Source: Streptomyces tagetis
GTDB lineage: Bacteria > Actinomycetota > Actinomycetes > Streptomycetales > Streptomycetaceae
Assembly: GCF_018069565.1 (NCBI RefSeq)
Contig: NZ_JAGPNL010000003.1
Coordinates: forward strand, 558,001 to 622,000
Direction: 5' to 3'
DNA length: 64,000 nt
Shown: piece after piece, positions 8,009 through 16,520 of the stretch
How the letters are laid out: each line of letters starts with the position of its first letter
Numbering within the stretch: position 1 is the stretch's first letter
Made by a program: the position numbers and the translations under genes
Notes under the pieces: generated by a model
Told to the model about the DNA's origin: nothing
Databases searched by the model: none
The model's input: only the letters and a program-made list of their open reading frames with translations

Positions 8009-9346
8009 TCAGGCGGAGGCGCCGGTCACGATCCAGCGGCCCGAGCGCGTACGCAGCCACAGCGTCAGCATCCGCATGGCCATCATCAGCGTCATGGCCG
8101 CCCACAGGGCGGTCAGCCCGCCGCCGACCGAGGGCATGAGGAGTGCCGCGGGGGTGAAGACGGCCAGCGTGACCAGCATTGCCCAGGCGAGATACGGGCC
8201 GTCGCCGGCGCCCATCAGCACGCCGTCCAGGACGAAGACGACACCACAGACGGGCTGGGAGGCGGCCACGATCACCAGCGCGGGCAGGGCGGCGTCCTTG
8301 ACGGCCGAGTCGCCGGTGAACAGGGGCAGGAAGGCCGGACGGGCCACCACGACGAGCAGCCCGAGGAGCACGCCGACCGCGATGCCCCACTGCACCATCC
8401 TGCGGCACGCCTCCCGTGCCCCCTGTCCGTCACCGGCGCCCAGACAGCGCCCGATGATCGCCTGACCGGCGATGGCGATGGCGTCGAGGGCGAAGGCGAG
8501 CAGGCTCCAGAGGGACAGGATGATCTGGTGGGCCGCGATGTCGGCATCGCCGAGTCGGGCAGCCACGGCCGTCGCGATCAGGAGGATCGCGCGCAGGGAG
8601 AGGGTACGCACCAGCAGGGGCACCCCGGCCTGGGCGGAGGCCCGGATGCCGGCGGCGTCGGGACGCAGGGAGGCCCCGTGCTTGCGGGCTCCGCGGACCA
8701 CCACCCCGAGGTAGACGGCGGCCATACCGCACTGGGCGATGACCGTTCCCCAGGCCGAGCCCGCGATCCCGAGTCCGGCCCCGTAGACGAGACCGACGTT
8801 GAGGAGACCGTTGGCGACGAAGCCGGCGATCGCCACGTAGAGCGGGGTCCTGGTGTCCTGCAGTCCCCGCAGGATGCCGGAGGCGGCCAGCACGACGAGC
8901 ATGGCGGGGATGCCGAAGGCGGAGATGCGCAGGTAGGTCACGGCGTAGGGGGCCGCGGTGCTGGACGCGCCGAAGAGGTCCACGAGTGCCGGTGCCAGGG
9001 GGAGGAAGACGGCGATGACGGCGGCGCCGAGCAGCAGGGCCAGCCAGATGCCGTCCATCCCCTGGCGGATGGCGGAAGGCAGGTCGCCCGCGCCGACGCG
9101 TCGGGCGACGGCGGCCGTGGTGGCGTAGGCGAGAAAGACGAAGATGCTGACGGCGGTGGTCAGCAGAGCCGAGGCGATGCCGAGACCCGCGAGTTGCGCC
9201 GTCCCCAGATGGCCGACGATCGCGCTGTCGGCCATGACGAAGAGCGGTTCGGCGACGAGTGCGCCGAAGGCCGGCAGGGCCAGCGCGACGATCTCGCGGT
9301 CGTGCCGGTGGCGAACGGTCCGCGAGCGCGCGGGGGCCTGAGTCAT
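8009..9346 (-). CDS. MATE-family multidrug/metabolite efflux protein (DinF-like)
   Basis: The roughly 445-residue membrane protein has about twelve hydrophobic segments arranged as two repeated halves. The first starts REIVALALPAFGALVAEPLF, the usual MATE opening. These transporters export cationic compounds using a H+ or Na+ gradient. The start may be ATG 9346 or GTG 9352. Neither has a Shine-Dalgarno, but TAGATT lies a few bases upstream of the GTG and could be a -10 box of a leaderless transcript. A DnaA box (9361-9369) overlaps that promoter region. Substrate unknown. Confidence 0.9.
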   Translation of the reverse strand: MTQAPARSRTVRHRHDREIVALALPAFGALVAEPLFVMADSAIVGHLGTAQLAGLGIASALLTTAVSIFVFLAYATTAAVARRVGAGDLPSAIRQGMDGIWLALLLGAAVIAVFLPLAPALVDLFGASSTAAPYAVTYLRISAFGIPAMLVVLAASGILRGLQDTRTPLYVAIAGFVANGLLNVGLVYGAGLGIAGSAWGTVIAQCGMAAVYLGVVVRGARKHGASLRPDAAGIRASAQAGVPLLVRTLSLRAILLIATAVAARLGDADIAAHQIILSLWSLLAFALDAIAIAGQAIIGRCLGAGDGQGAREACRRMVQWGIAVGVLLGLLVVVARPAFLPLFTGDSAVKDAALPALVIVAASQPVCGVVFVLDGVLMGAGDGPYLAWAMLVTLAVFTPAALLMPSVGGGLTALWAAMTLMMAMRMLTLWLRTRSGRWIVTGASA

Positions 9347-9360
9347 GCGCACTAATCTAA

Positions 9361-9623
9361 TCGTCCACAGGTAATGGATGCAAAGGCTTGGCAGTCCTTA
9401 CTTTCTCTCGCGGGGCGTGCGTTCCGTTGAGCTGTTCGACGTGATCTTGAGTCGTGGGGCAAAGTTTTTCTTCTGCACAGGCCGTGGATGGTGAAACCGC
9501 AGGTCAGGGCGGTCCGAGCGAGAGCGGTGACAGCTTGTTCACAGGGCTGTCCACCGGATCGTGCACAGGTTTCCGGGGGTTCTCCACAGCATCTGGCCGG
9601 TCATCCACATGGCCTGTGGATAA
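9361..9623. promoter_or_regulatory. DnaA-box cluster upstream of dnaB
   Basis: The region between the divergent MATE and dnaB genes holds DnaA boxes matching the Streptomyces consensus (T/C)(T/C)(G/A/C)TCCACA. They are TCGTCCACA at 9361-9369, TTCTCCACA at 9580-9588, TCATCCACA at 9601-9609 and, on the minus strand, TTATCCACA at 9615-9623. One-mismatch boxes lie at 9471 (TTCTGCACA), 9535 (TTGTTCACA), 9547 (CTGTCCACC) and 9559 (TCGTGCACA). Seven of the eight fall within 153 bp. The remaining intergenic sequence up to 9803 shows no gene. I recall an origin-linked cluster called H24 in S. coelicolor that may be the counterpart. Confidence 0.75.
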
Positions 9624-9803
9624 CCAGATTGGCTGACGGTGCCCGCGGGCCTACGGTGGTCCGGCGCCCGTCCCGTCCGCCGACTTGTGAACCGTCACAA
9701 AACCGACGCGTCAGAACCGGAGTTGGGCGTCCTATTTGTCAGTGCCGTGCCGTAGAAATGAGGCTCGGCGAGATCCGCTCGGCGGACGGGAGGAGGTGGC
9801 TCG

Positions 9804-11285
9804 GTGAGCATTTCCGAGCCCTTGGACGATCCGTGGGCCGACAGCGGCCCCAGCGATCGTCTGCCCGCCTCCCGACGCCGCGGCGACGGCGCCCGCAGCC
9901 GCGGCGACCAGCGCGAACGCGGCCGGGACGACGGTTCCTGGGACGACGCGGGGCCGTCGTCGTTCGAGCGGGTGCCCCCGCAGGACCTGGAGGCCGAGCA
10001 GTCCGTCCTCGGCGGCATGCTGCTGTCCAAGGACGCCATCGCCGACGTCGTCGAGATCCTCAAGGGCCACGACTTCTACAAACCGGCGCACGAGATGGTC
10101 TACCAGGCCATCCTCGACATCTACGCCAAGGGCGAGCCGGCCGACCCCATCACCATCGCCGCCGAACTGACCAAGCGCGGCGAGATCAACAAGGTCGGCG
10201 GCGCCTCCTACCTGCACACCCTCGTGCAGACCGTGCCGACCGCCGCGAACGCCGCGTACTACGCGGAGATCGTGCACGAGCGCGCGGTCCTGCGCCGCCT
10301 GGTGGAGGCCGGGACACGGATCACCCAGATGGGATACGCGGCCGACGACGACGTCGACGAGATCGTCAACCGCGCCCAGGCCGAGATCTACGCCGTCACC
10401 GAGCAGCGGACCAGCGAGGACTACCTGCCGCTCGGCGACATCATGGAGGGCGCGCTCGACGAGATCGAGGCGATCGGCTCGCGCAGCGGCGAGATGACCG
10501 GCGTGCCGACGGGCTTCACCGACTTCGACTCGCTGACCAACGGCCTCCACCCCGGTCAGATGATCGTCATCGCCGCCCGTCCCGCCATGGGAAAGTCCAC
10601 CCTCGCCCTCGACTTCGCACGGGCCGCGTCGATCAAGAACAACCTGCCGAGCGTCATCTTCTCGCTGGAGATGGGGCGCAACGAGATCGCCATGCGCCTG
10701 CTCTCGGCCGAGGCGCGGGTCGCCCTGCACCACATGCGGTCCGGCACGATGACGGACGACGACTGGACCCGGCTGGCCCGCCGGATGCCCGACGTCTCCG
10801 CCGCGCCACTCTTCATCGACGACTCCCCGAACCTGTCGATGATGGAGATCCGCGCCAAGTGCCGGCGCCTCAAGCAGCGCAACGACATCAAGCTGGTCGT
10901 CATCGACTACCTCCAGCTCATGCAGTCCGGCGGGTCCAAGCGGGCCGAGAGCCGTCAGCAGGAGGTCTCGGACATGTCCCGTAACCTCAAGCTCCTCGCC
11001 AAGGAGCTGGAGATCCCGGTGATCGCGCTCTCCCAGCTCAACCGTGGCCCCGAACAGCGCACCGACAAGAAGCCGATGGTCTCGGACCTGCGTGAGTCCG
11101 GCTCCATCGAGCAGGACGCCGACATGGTCATCCTCCTGCACCGCGAGGACGCCTACGAGAAGGAGTCCCCGCGCGCCGGAGAGGCGGACCTGATCGTCGC
11201 CAAGCACCGCAACGGCCCGACGGCCACGATCACCGTCGCCTTCCAGGGCCACTACTCCCGCTTCGTGGACATGGCCCAGACCTGA
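9804..11285 (+). CDS. dnaB: Replicative DNA helicase DnaB
   Basis: The 493-residue protein is a hexameric 5'-3' helicase that opens the fork and loads primase. After an Asp/Arg-rich N-terminal extension of about 50 residues comes the DnaB N-terminal domain (PQDLEAEQSVLGGMLLSKDA, then the hairpin region). The RecA-like ATPase domain follows, with Walker A ARPAMGKST near residue 255 and Walker B VVIDYLQLM near residue 367. No intein is inserted. The GTG start at 9804 follows AGGAGGTGG with correct spacing. The upstream DnaA-box cluster suggests DnaA may influence its transcription. Confidence 0.97.
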   Translation: MSISEPLDDPWADSGPSDRLPASRRRGDGARSRGDQRERGRDDGSWDDAGPSSFERVPPQDLEAEQSVLGGMLLSKDAIADVVEILKGHDFYKPAHEMVYQAILDIYAKGEPADPITIAAELTKRGEINKVGGASYLHTLVQTVPTAANAAYYAEIVHERAVLRRLVEAGTRITQMGYAADDDVDEIVNRAQAEIYAVTEQRTSEDYLPLGDIMEGALDEIEAIGSRSGEMTGVPTGFTDFDSLTNGLHPGQMIVIAARPAMGKSTLALDFARAASIKNNLPSVIFSLEMGRNEIAMRLLSAEARVALHHMRSGTMTDDDWTRLARRMPDVSAAPLFIDDSPNLSMMEIRAKCRRLKQRNDIKLVVIDYLQLMQSGGSKRAESRQQEVSDMSRNLKLLAKELEIPVIALSQLNRGPEQRTDKKPMVSDLRESGSIEQDADMVILLHREDAYEKESPRAGEADLIVAKHRNGPTATITVAFQGHYSRFVDMAQT

Positions 11286-11408
11286 CCGGGCAGCCGCCGC
11301 GGGCGGTGGGTGGCCCGGTGGGGGCGGGGCGGGTGGGCCTGGGAGGATGGGGGTTCGGTCGGAGTGCGCCGGGAGGCGATGCTCTCTCGCGGCAGGAGCT
11401 CACGCACG

Positions 11409-12242
11409 GTGTCCCAGGAGCACGAAGAGCCGTTTCCCGACGCTGCCGGGCTCGGCCTGCAAGCGGACTGCGGAAGCTGCTTCGGGCTGTGCTGTGTCGC
11501 CCTGCCCTTCGCGGCCTCGGCGGACTTCGCGGTCGACAAGGACGCCGGCCGGCCCTGCCCGAACCTGCGGGCGGACTTCCGCTGCGGCATTCACGCACAC
11601 CTGCGGCAGCGGGGTTTTCCGGGCTGCACCGTCTTCGACTGCTTCGGCGCGGGACAGCGGGTCTCGCAGATCACCTTCGGCGGAGTGGACTGGCGGCAGG
11701 CCCCGCACACCGCACGGCAGATGTTCGACGTGTTCCCCGTCATGCGCCAGCTCCACGAGCTCCTCTGGTACCTGAGCGAGGCACTGACCCTGCCGTCGGC
11801 CCGGCCCGTCCATGACGAACTGCGTCGCGCGCTGGAGAAGACCGAACGCCTCGCCGGCGGCAGCGCCCAGGAACTCACCGGACTGGATGTGCCGGCACAC
11901 CGAGGCGAGGTCAACGCCTTGCTGCTGCGCACCAGCGAACTCGTGCGAGCCAAGGTCACGGGCCGGAAGAAGGACCGCAGGGGAGCCGATCTCATCGGGG
12001 CCGGCCTCCAGGGCGCCGATCTGCGGGGAGCCAACCTCCGCGGGGCCTACCTCATCGCCGCCGACCTGAGCGGCGCCGACCTGCGGTCGGCCGACCTGAT
12101 CGGCGCGGACCTGCGAGACGCCGACCTGAGCGGCGCCGACCTCACGGGCAGCATCTTCCTCACCCAGGCCCAGCTCAACGCGGCCAGGGGCGACACCACC
12201 ACCACACTGCCGCCGGGCCTGATGCGCCCCACGCACTGGTAG
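11409..12242 (+). CDS. Cys-rich N-domain plus pentapeptide-repeat protein
   Basis: The first 90 residues carry CGSCFGLCC, CPNL, FRCGIH, FPGC and FDCF, a spacing reminiscent of the YkgJ-type CxxCxxCC metal-chelating domain. A helical middle region follows. Residues about 190-260 are pentapeptide repeats of the A(D/N)LxG type (GADLIGAGLQGADLRGANLR and on), which fold as a right-handed beta-helix of roughly three coils. Function is unknown: some pentapeptide proteins protect gyrase, but this helix is short. I chose GTG 11409 because GGCAGGAG lies about 10 nt upstream; ATG 11379 is in frame but its GGAGG is only 2 nt away. It is downstream of dnaB and may be co-transcribed with it. Confidence 0.75.
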   Translation: MSQEHEEPFPDAAGLGLQADCGSCFGLCCVALPFAASADFAVDKDAGRPCPNLRADFRCGIHAHLRQRGFPGCTVFDCFGAGQRVSQITFGGVDWRQAPHTARQMFDVFPVMRQLHELLWYLSEALTLPSARPVHDELRRALEKTERLAGGSAQELTGLDVPAHRGEVNALLLRTSELVRAKVTGRKKDRRGADLIGAGLQGADLRGANLRGAYLIAADLSGADLRSADLIGADLRDADLSGADLTGSIFLTQAQLNAARGDTTTTLPPGLMRPTHW

Positions 12243-12343
12243 GCCGGGAACCGAGGCTGTCCGGGAGGTCGCTCGCGGGTGATCCGGCCGGCCTTCGGTG
12301 AAATGGAGTCGACGTCAGGGGCGGGGGCGGGTGGACTGGGGGG

Positions 12344-13735
12344 ATGACGACAGATGAGCATGACCTGCTTCCCGCCACGCGCCGGGCACTGCTGCACCGG
12401 ATCGCCGTCGCCCAGGCCGAAGGACGTGCGCCGTCGCTCGTCGCCGCGGTGGTCCGGGACGGGCGCACCGTGTGGCACGGCGCACGGACCTCGCGGGACG
12501 GAGACGTCCCTGACGAGAACGTCCAGTACCGGATCGGCTCGATCACCAAGACGTTCACGGCCGTTCTCGTCCTGCGGCTGCGCGACGAGGGACTGCTCGA
12601 CCTCCAGGACCCGCTGGAGAAGCACCTGCCGGGCACCGGGGCGGGCCGCGCCACGATCGCCGACCTGCTGGCGCACACCGGCGGGCTCGCCGCCGAGTCA
12701 CCCGCGCCGTGGTGGGAGCGCACACCCGGCACCCTGCGCCCCGAACTGGCCGACGTACTGGGGAAGGAACCCCTGCGGCATCCGGTCGGCCGACGGCACC
12801 ACTACTCGAACCCCGGGTACTCCCTGCTCGGCGCGGTGGTGGAACGCCTGCGCGGCGCTCCGTGGGAGGACGTGCTGCGCCGGGAGGTGCTGGAGCCGCT
12901 GGGCCTGACCCGCACGACCACGCAGCCCGAGGCACCGCACGCCAAGGGCTGGGCGGTGCATCCGTGGGCCGACGCGCTGCTCCCCGAGCCTTCCGAGGAC
13001 CTCGGGCTGATGGCGGCGGCCGGCCAGCTCTGGTCGACCACCGGCGACCTGGCGCGGTTCGCCGTCTTCCTGGCCGCCGGCGACGACCGGGTGCTGTGCG
13101 CCGAGAGCGTGCGGGAGATGCGGGCGCCCGCGGCTCCGGCCGAGGCGGCGGATGTCGGGGACGGCGTGACCTACGGCCTGGGCGTGCAGATCCAGCACCG
13201 GGACGGGCGGCTGTTCGTGGGGCACTCGGGCTCGCTGCCCGGCTTCCTGGCCAACCTGACGATCGGCATCGACGACGACGTGGCCGCGGTCGTGCTGGCC
13301 AACTGCACTTCGGGGCCGCTGACGGCCGCCGTGGGGGCGGATCTGGTGCGCATCGTCATCGAGGCCGAACCCAGGATTCCCGAGCCGTGGCGTCCGCTGC
13401 CGGAGGTCGACCCGGCCCTGCTGGAGCTGGCCGGCCCCTGGTACTGGGGGACGTCCGCCTTCGCCCTGCGGCTGTTGCCCGACGCCGGGGTCGCACTGGA
13501 GCCGCTGCGGGGCCAGGGGCGCCGCTCCCGCTTCCTCGCCGCCGGCGACGGAACCTGGACCGGGATCGAGGGCTACTACGCGGGGGAGACCCTCCAGGCC
13601 GTGCGTCGCGCGGACGGGACGGTGAGCCACCTGGACCTCGGCTCGTTCGTCTTCACCCGTCGGCCCTACGACGAGGGAGCGCCGGTACCGGGCGGGGTGG
13701 ACCCGCGGGGCTGGCAGGGGGCGGGCTCGGCGTAG
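12344..13735 (+). CDS. Serine hydrolase of the class C beta-lactamase / DD-peptidase family
   Basis: The 463-residue protein has the three active-site elements of the family. They are SITK near residue 66 (nucleophile serine and lysine), YSN near residue 154 (PGYSLLGAVVERL follows), and HSG near residue 292 in place of KTG. There is no clear signal peptide, so it is probably cytoplasmic, like many Streptomyces esterase/beta-lactamase paralogues. The last 110 residues form a separate C-terminal domain of the kind often seen in these proteins. It could be an esterase, aminopeptidase or carboxypeptidase; true antibiotic resistance is unlikely. A parS-containing hairpin follows. Confidence 0.85.
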   Translation: MTTDEHDLLPATRRALLHRIAVAQAEGRAPSLVAAVVRDGRTVWHGARTSRDGDVPDENVQYRIGSITKTFTAVLVLRLRDEGLLDLQDPLEKHLPGTGAGRATIADLLAHTGGLAAESPAPWWERTPGTLRPELADVLGKEPLRHPVGRRHHYSNPGYSLLGAVVERLRGAPWEDVLRREVLEPLGLTRTTTQPEAPHAKGWAVHPWADALLPEPSEDLGLMAAAGQLWSTTGDLARFAVFLAAGDDRVLCAESVREMRAPAAPAEAADVGDGVTYGLGVQIQHRDGRLFVGHSGSLPGFLANLTIGIDDDVAAVVLANCTSGPLTAAVGADLVRIVIEAEPRIPEPWRPLPEVDPALLELAGPWYWGTSAFALRLLPDAGVALEPLRGQGRRSRFLAAGDGTWTGIEGYYAGETLQAVRRADGTVSHLDLGSFVFTRRPYDEGAPVPGGVDPRGWQGAGSA

Positions 13736-13746
13736 CCGATGTGACG

Positions 13747-13785
13747 GGATGCCCTGTTTCACGTGAAACGTGAGCCAGGGCATCC
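13747..13785 (+). terminator. Inverted repeat enclosing a parS site, likely terminator
   Basis: GGATGCCCTG (13747-13756) pairs perfectly with CAGGGCATCC (13776-13785). Almost all of a parS site occupies the loop. It begins 11 bp after the hydrolase stop and also precedes the stop of the converging GNAT gene. Confidence 0.65.
13755..13770. other. parS: parS site, one mismatch
   Basis: TGTTTCACGTGAAACG differs from consensus at position 16 only. It lies between convergent genes and forms most of the loop of the inverted repeat 13747-13785. Confidence 0.9.
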
Positions 13786-13800
13786 GTGGTGACGGCCTGT

Positions 13801-14253
13801 TCAGAGAGGGAGCTTGAAGCCCGTGTGCGAGGCGGAGAAGCCGAGCCGTTCGTAGAAGCGATGGGCGTCCTCGCGCGTCTTGTCGGAGGTGAGCTGCACC
13901 AGATGGCAGCCCTGCCGCCGGGACTCGGCGATCGCCCACTCGATGAGCCGGGTCCCCAGTCCGCTGCCGCGTTCGTCCGCGTGCACACGGACGCTCTCGA
14001 TGATCGACCGTGTCGCGCCGCGACGGGACAGCCCCGGAACGATCGTCAGTTGGAGCGTGCCGACGACACGGCCGTCGCGGACGGCCACGACCAGGTGCTG
14101 GTGGGGGTCGGCCGCGAGCCGTGCGAATGCCGCCCGGTAGGGCGTCAGATCGTCGGGTGACTCACGCTGGGCGCCCAAGGGGTCGTCGGCGAGCAGGGCG
14201 ACCACGGCGGGGAGGTCGTCCTCGGTGGTCCTGCGTATCTCAAGATCTCCCAT
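13801..14253 (-). CDS. GNAT-family N-acetyltransferase
   Basis: The 150-residue single-domain GNAT has the acetyl-CoA binding motif A as VRVHADERGSGLGTRLIEWA near residues 88-107. It ends with the motif B region AHRFYERLGFSASHTGFKL. The closest named type is the small YhbS/PhnO-like group; the acceptor is not predictable. It transcribes toward the serine hydrolase gene. Upstream lies a 560-bp gap without a convincing gene. Confidence 0.88.
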   Translation of the reverse strand: MGDLEIRRTTEDDLPAVVALLADDPLGAQRESPDDLTPYRAAFARLAADPHQHLVVAVRDGRVVGTLQLTIVPGLSRRGATRSIIESVRVHADERGSGLGTRLIEWAIAESRRQGCHLVQLTSDKTREDAHRFYERLGFSASHTGFKLPL

Positions 14254-14816
14254 GGGGGCAGCCTATGCAGCGGCACCGGCCGACGGTCCCCGCGGCGGCT
14301 ACGCGGCCACCGGCGTCTTGAGCGTCTCGACCACCGTGACCAGCGGAGCCAGGTCGGGATGGGTGGCCGCCTCGTCGAGGGCCTCCGTGTGCCGGCCGGA
14401 GCGTACGGCGTCGGCGTCCTGCTTCATCCGGAGGTGCCCTCCTCCGCCCTCGTGCTGTCGGCTGACCAGGTGCGTGATCACGGGTTTGCTGCCCGAGGCC
14501 GCACACGACTGCGGCGTCTCGATCCCCACCGCCGGCCACCTGGCTCGGCGGGGCCGTCATCGCCGCCGGCCTCGGCTGCACCGCGCCCAACCGGGTCGGC
14601 GCGGTGCCGGCCACCACCGCCCTGGGCCTCGCCGTGCTCTCGGCCCGCTCTGGAACGGCGCGACGGCGCCCCCGCCACGGCCGCCGCGGGCTCCGTACCC
14701 CCGAGGCGCGCGTCACCGCCACCACTGATCCCCCGCCGGACCGGCCGGCGGGCGGCCCTGTGTCCCCTGCCGACCGCGCTCGACAGGCCCTCGGGTCGCC
14801 GCATGAGGGGGTGCGG
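14254..14816. other. 563-bp gap with possible decayed coding sequence
   Basis: No intact gene is convincing here. A plus-strand segment at about 14535-14650 translates to a hydrophobic stretch (TWLGGAVIAAGLGCTAPN) that looks like one membrane helix pair of a lost protein. A minus-strand open frame at 14299-14529 (76 codons) has protein-like composition near its end (HTEALDEAATHPDLAPLV) but no recognisable family. I read this as a gene remnant region rather than a working gene. Confidence 0.4.
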
Positions 14817-15683
14817 TCAGCCCGCCGCCACCGTGAGCGGAGCGAACCGCCGGGCGCCGTCCCCGGGCAGTTCGGCGGTCCCGTGGGTCATGACCGCGTT
14901 GAGGGCGACCACGTCAAGGCCGCGCTCCTTCACCCAGGCCAGCAGTTCCTCGTGCCGGACGTCGATGTCGGTGCGCAGCGGCCGGCTGGTGCCCGCGGCG
15001 AGAGAGGCGACGAGGGCCTTGGCCGTCTCGGTGTCACGGGCGATCAAGGGGCCCACCACGTGGGTGTCCATGTTGGGCCAGGCGGCGGCGTATCCGATGA
15101 GGCGGCCGTCCTCCTCGGCGACGCGCAACTGGTCGACGAAGGCGGGCAGCCGCGTGAGCACATGGGTGCGGTCGGCGCCGAACACCTCCTCGTCGAGGCG
15201 GACGATCGACGTGAGGTCCTCGGCGGTGGCGGGGCGGGTGGCGACGCGGGGTCCGGCAGTCTCCGGGACGAACCGGCCGCGCAGCATCTCCGACCGGCCG
15301 ATGTCCTTGAAGCCCAGTTCCTCGTAGAGCGGCCGGCCGTACGGGGTCGCGTACAGGGTCAGGGGGGTGGTGCCCCGCGCCGAGACGATGTGGCGCATCA
15401 TCCGGCGCCCGACGCCCCGGCGCGCGTGCCGCTCGGCGACCAGCATCATGCCGATGGCCGCGAGCGAGGGCCGCTCGGGCGGGCCGTACTCGGTGACGGT
15501 GCAGACCCCGACGAGACCGCCGTCGGGGTCGTCGATGCCGTACCCCTTCCCGGCGGTGAGGAGAAGCCCCCACTTGTGCTCTTCGCGTGGCCACCCCCGG
15601 TCCTCGGACAGGTCGGCGCACGCGTCGAGGTCACGGAGCGTCAGACGGCGGATCGGCAGAGAGGAGAGGGAAGGAGTCGGCAC
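14817..15683 (-). CDS. Two-domain GNAT N-acetyltransferase
   Basis: The 288-residue protein has an N-terminal GNAT domain, with the acetyl-CoA motif ERHARRGVGRRMMRHIV near residues 87-103 and TPYGRPLYEELGFKDIG after it. A C-terminal domain of about 130 residues resembles the second acetyltransferase fold of YitF-like proteins (LIGYAAAWPNMDTHVVGP). It has no signal peptide or membrane segment. Substrate unknown. It is 140 bp downstream of the Nudix gene on the same strand. Confidence 0.88.
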   Translation of the reverse strand: MPTPSLSSLPIRRLTLRDLDACADLSEDRGWPREEHKWGLLLTAGKGYGIDDPDGGLVGVCTVTEYGPPERPSLAAIGMMLVAERHARRGVGRRMMRHIVSARGTTPLTLYATPYGRPLYEELGFKDIGRSEMLRGRFVPETAGPRVATRPATAEDLTSIVRLDEEVFGADRTHVLTRLPAFVDQLRVAEEDGRLIGYAAAWPNMDTHVVGPLIARDTETAKALVASLAAGTSRPLRTDIDVRHEELLAWVKERGLDVVALNAVMTHGTAELPGDGARRFAPLTVAAG

Positions 15684-15824
15684 GCTGGTCAGGCTGGCCG
15701 ACGGAGGGCGCCCGCGTCCACCTCTTTGCCCGGCGGGTGCGAGCTTTTCGCCATGCCGTGGCCGCGCGCACAGCGCCCCGACACCTCGCGGACGCCGTGT
15801 CGGCAGAAGGGCCGGAGGCGGGTG

Positions 15825-16307
15825 TCAGCCGAGGTCGGGGGCGTGCAGGGCCCGTACGCCCTCGATGTTTCCGTCCAGATAGTGACGCAGGGAGAGCGGT
15901 ACGAGGTGGACGGAGGCGATGCCGACCCGGGTGAACGGCACCCGGACGATCTCGTACTCGCCGGTCGGCTCGTCGACCTCGGGGCCGTGTCGCAGGGCCG
16001 GGTCCATGGATTCCAGACGGCAGACGAAGAAGTGCTGCACCTTCACGCCGGTCGCGCCCTCGTCCTCCCCGATGTGCTCCACGGTGTCCACGAAGCAGGG
16101 GACCACATCGGTGATCTTGGCGCCGAGTTCCTCGTACACCTCGCGGTGCAGGGCGTCCACGACGCTCATGTCGGCCGGCTCGACTCCGCCACCGGGCGTG
16201 ATCCAGTACGGGTCGACGCCGGGCTTGGTGCGCTTGATCAGGACGAGAGCGTCGCCGTCTAGGAGGACGGCGCGTGCGGTGCGCTTGACCACGGGTCGGA
16301 CGGTCAT
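15825..16307 (-). CDS. Nudix hydrolase
   Basis: The 160-residue protein contains the Nudix box: GGGVEPADMS followed by HREVYEELGA (residues about 35-60), the metal-binding helix that hydrolyses a nucleoside diphosphate linked to X. The glutamate usually five residues after the first glycine is replaced (E-P-A-D), a small variation. The start at 16307 (MTVRPVVKRTARAVLL) gives a normal length; an upstream in-frame start would translate through a parS site and is unlikely. No strong Shine-Dalgarno is visible. Substrate unknown; mutT-like housecleaning is possible. Confidence 0.85.
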   Translation of the reverse strand: MTVRPVVKRTARAVLLDGDALVLIKRTKPGVDPYWITPGGGVEPADMSVVDALHREVYEELGAKITDVVPCFVDTVEHIGEDEGATGVKVQHFFVCRLESMDPALRHGPEVDEPTGEYEIVRVPFTRVGIASVHLVPLSLRHYLDGNIEGVRALHAPDLG

Positions 16308-16327
16308 GGGAGGAATGTGGCCCCGCT

Positions 16328-16343
16328 GGTTCCACGTGAAACA
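16328..16343. other. parS: parS site, two mismatches
   Basis: GGTTCCACGTGAAACA is identical to the site at 1369-1384. It lies 20 bp upstream of the Nudix start codon, within its probable promoter region. Confidence 0.82.
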
Positions 16344-16520
16344 TCGCAGGGCGTATCGACCGTGCGCGCCGCGCGACCACCGGAGGCGGGCGCGGGGGAA
16401 TCGGGCCGTGGGCACCGGCCTGACCCCCAGGGGAGGGGCCTTCGCATACCGGGACGCACGGCGGTCCGAGCCGTGACGGTGAGGCTCGGACCGCCGTTTA
16501 CGCCTCCGTGGGCGACGAGG

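Noticed and set aside
9361..9803. Could the DnaA-box cluster be oriC?
   Set aside because: oriC of Streptomyces lies between dnaA and dnaN and has many more boxes. Neither gene is in this window.
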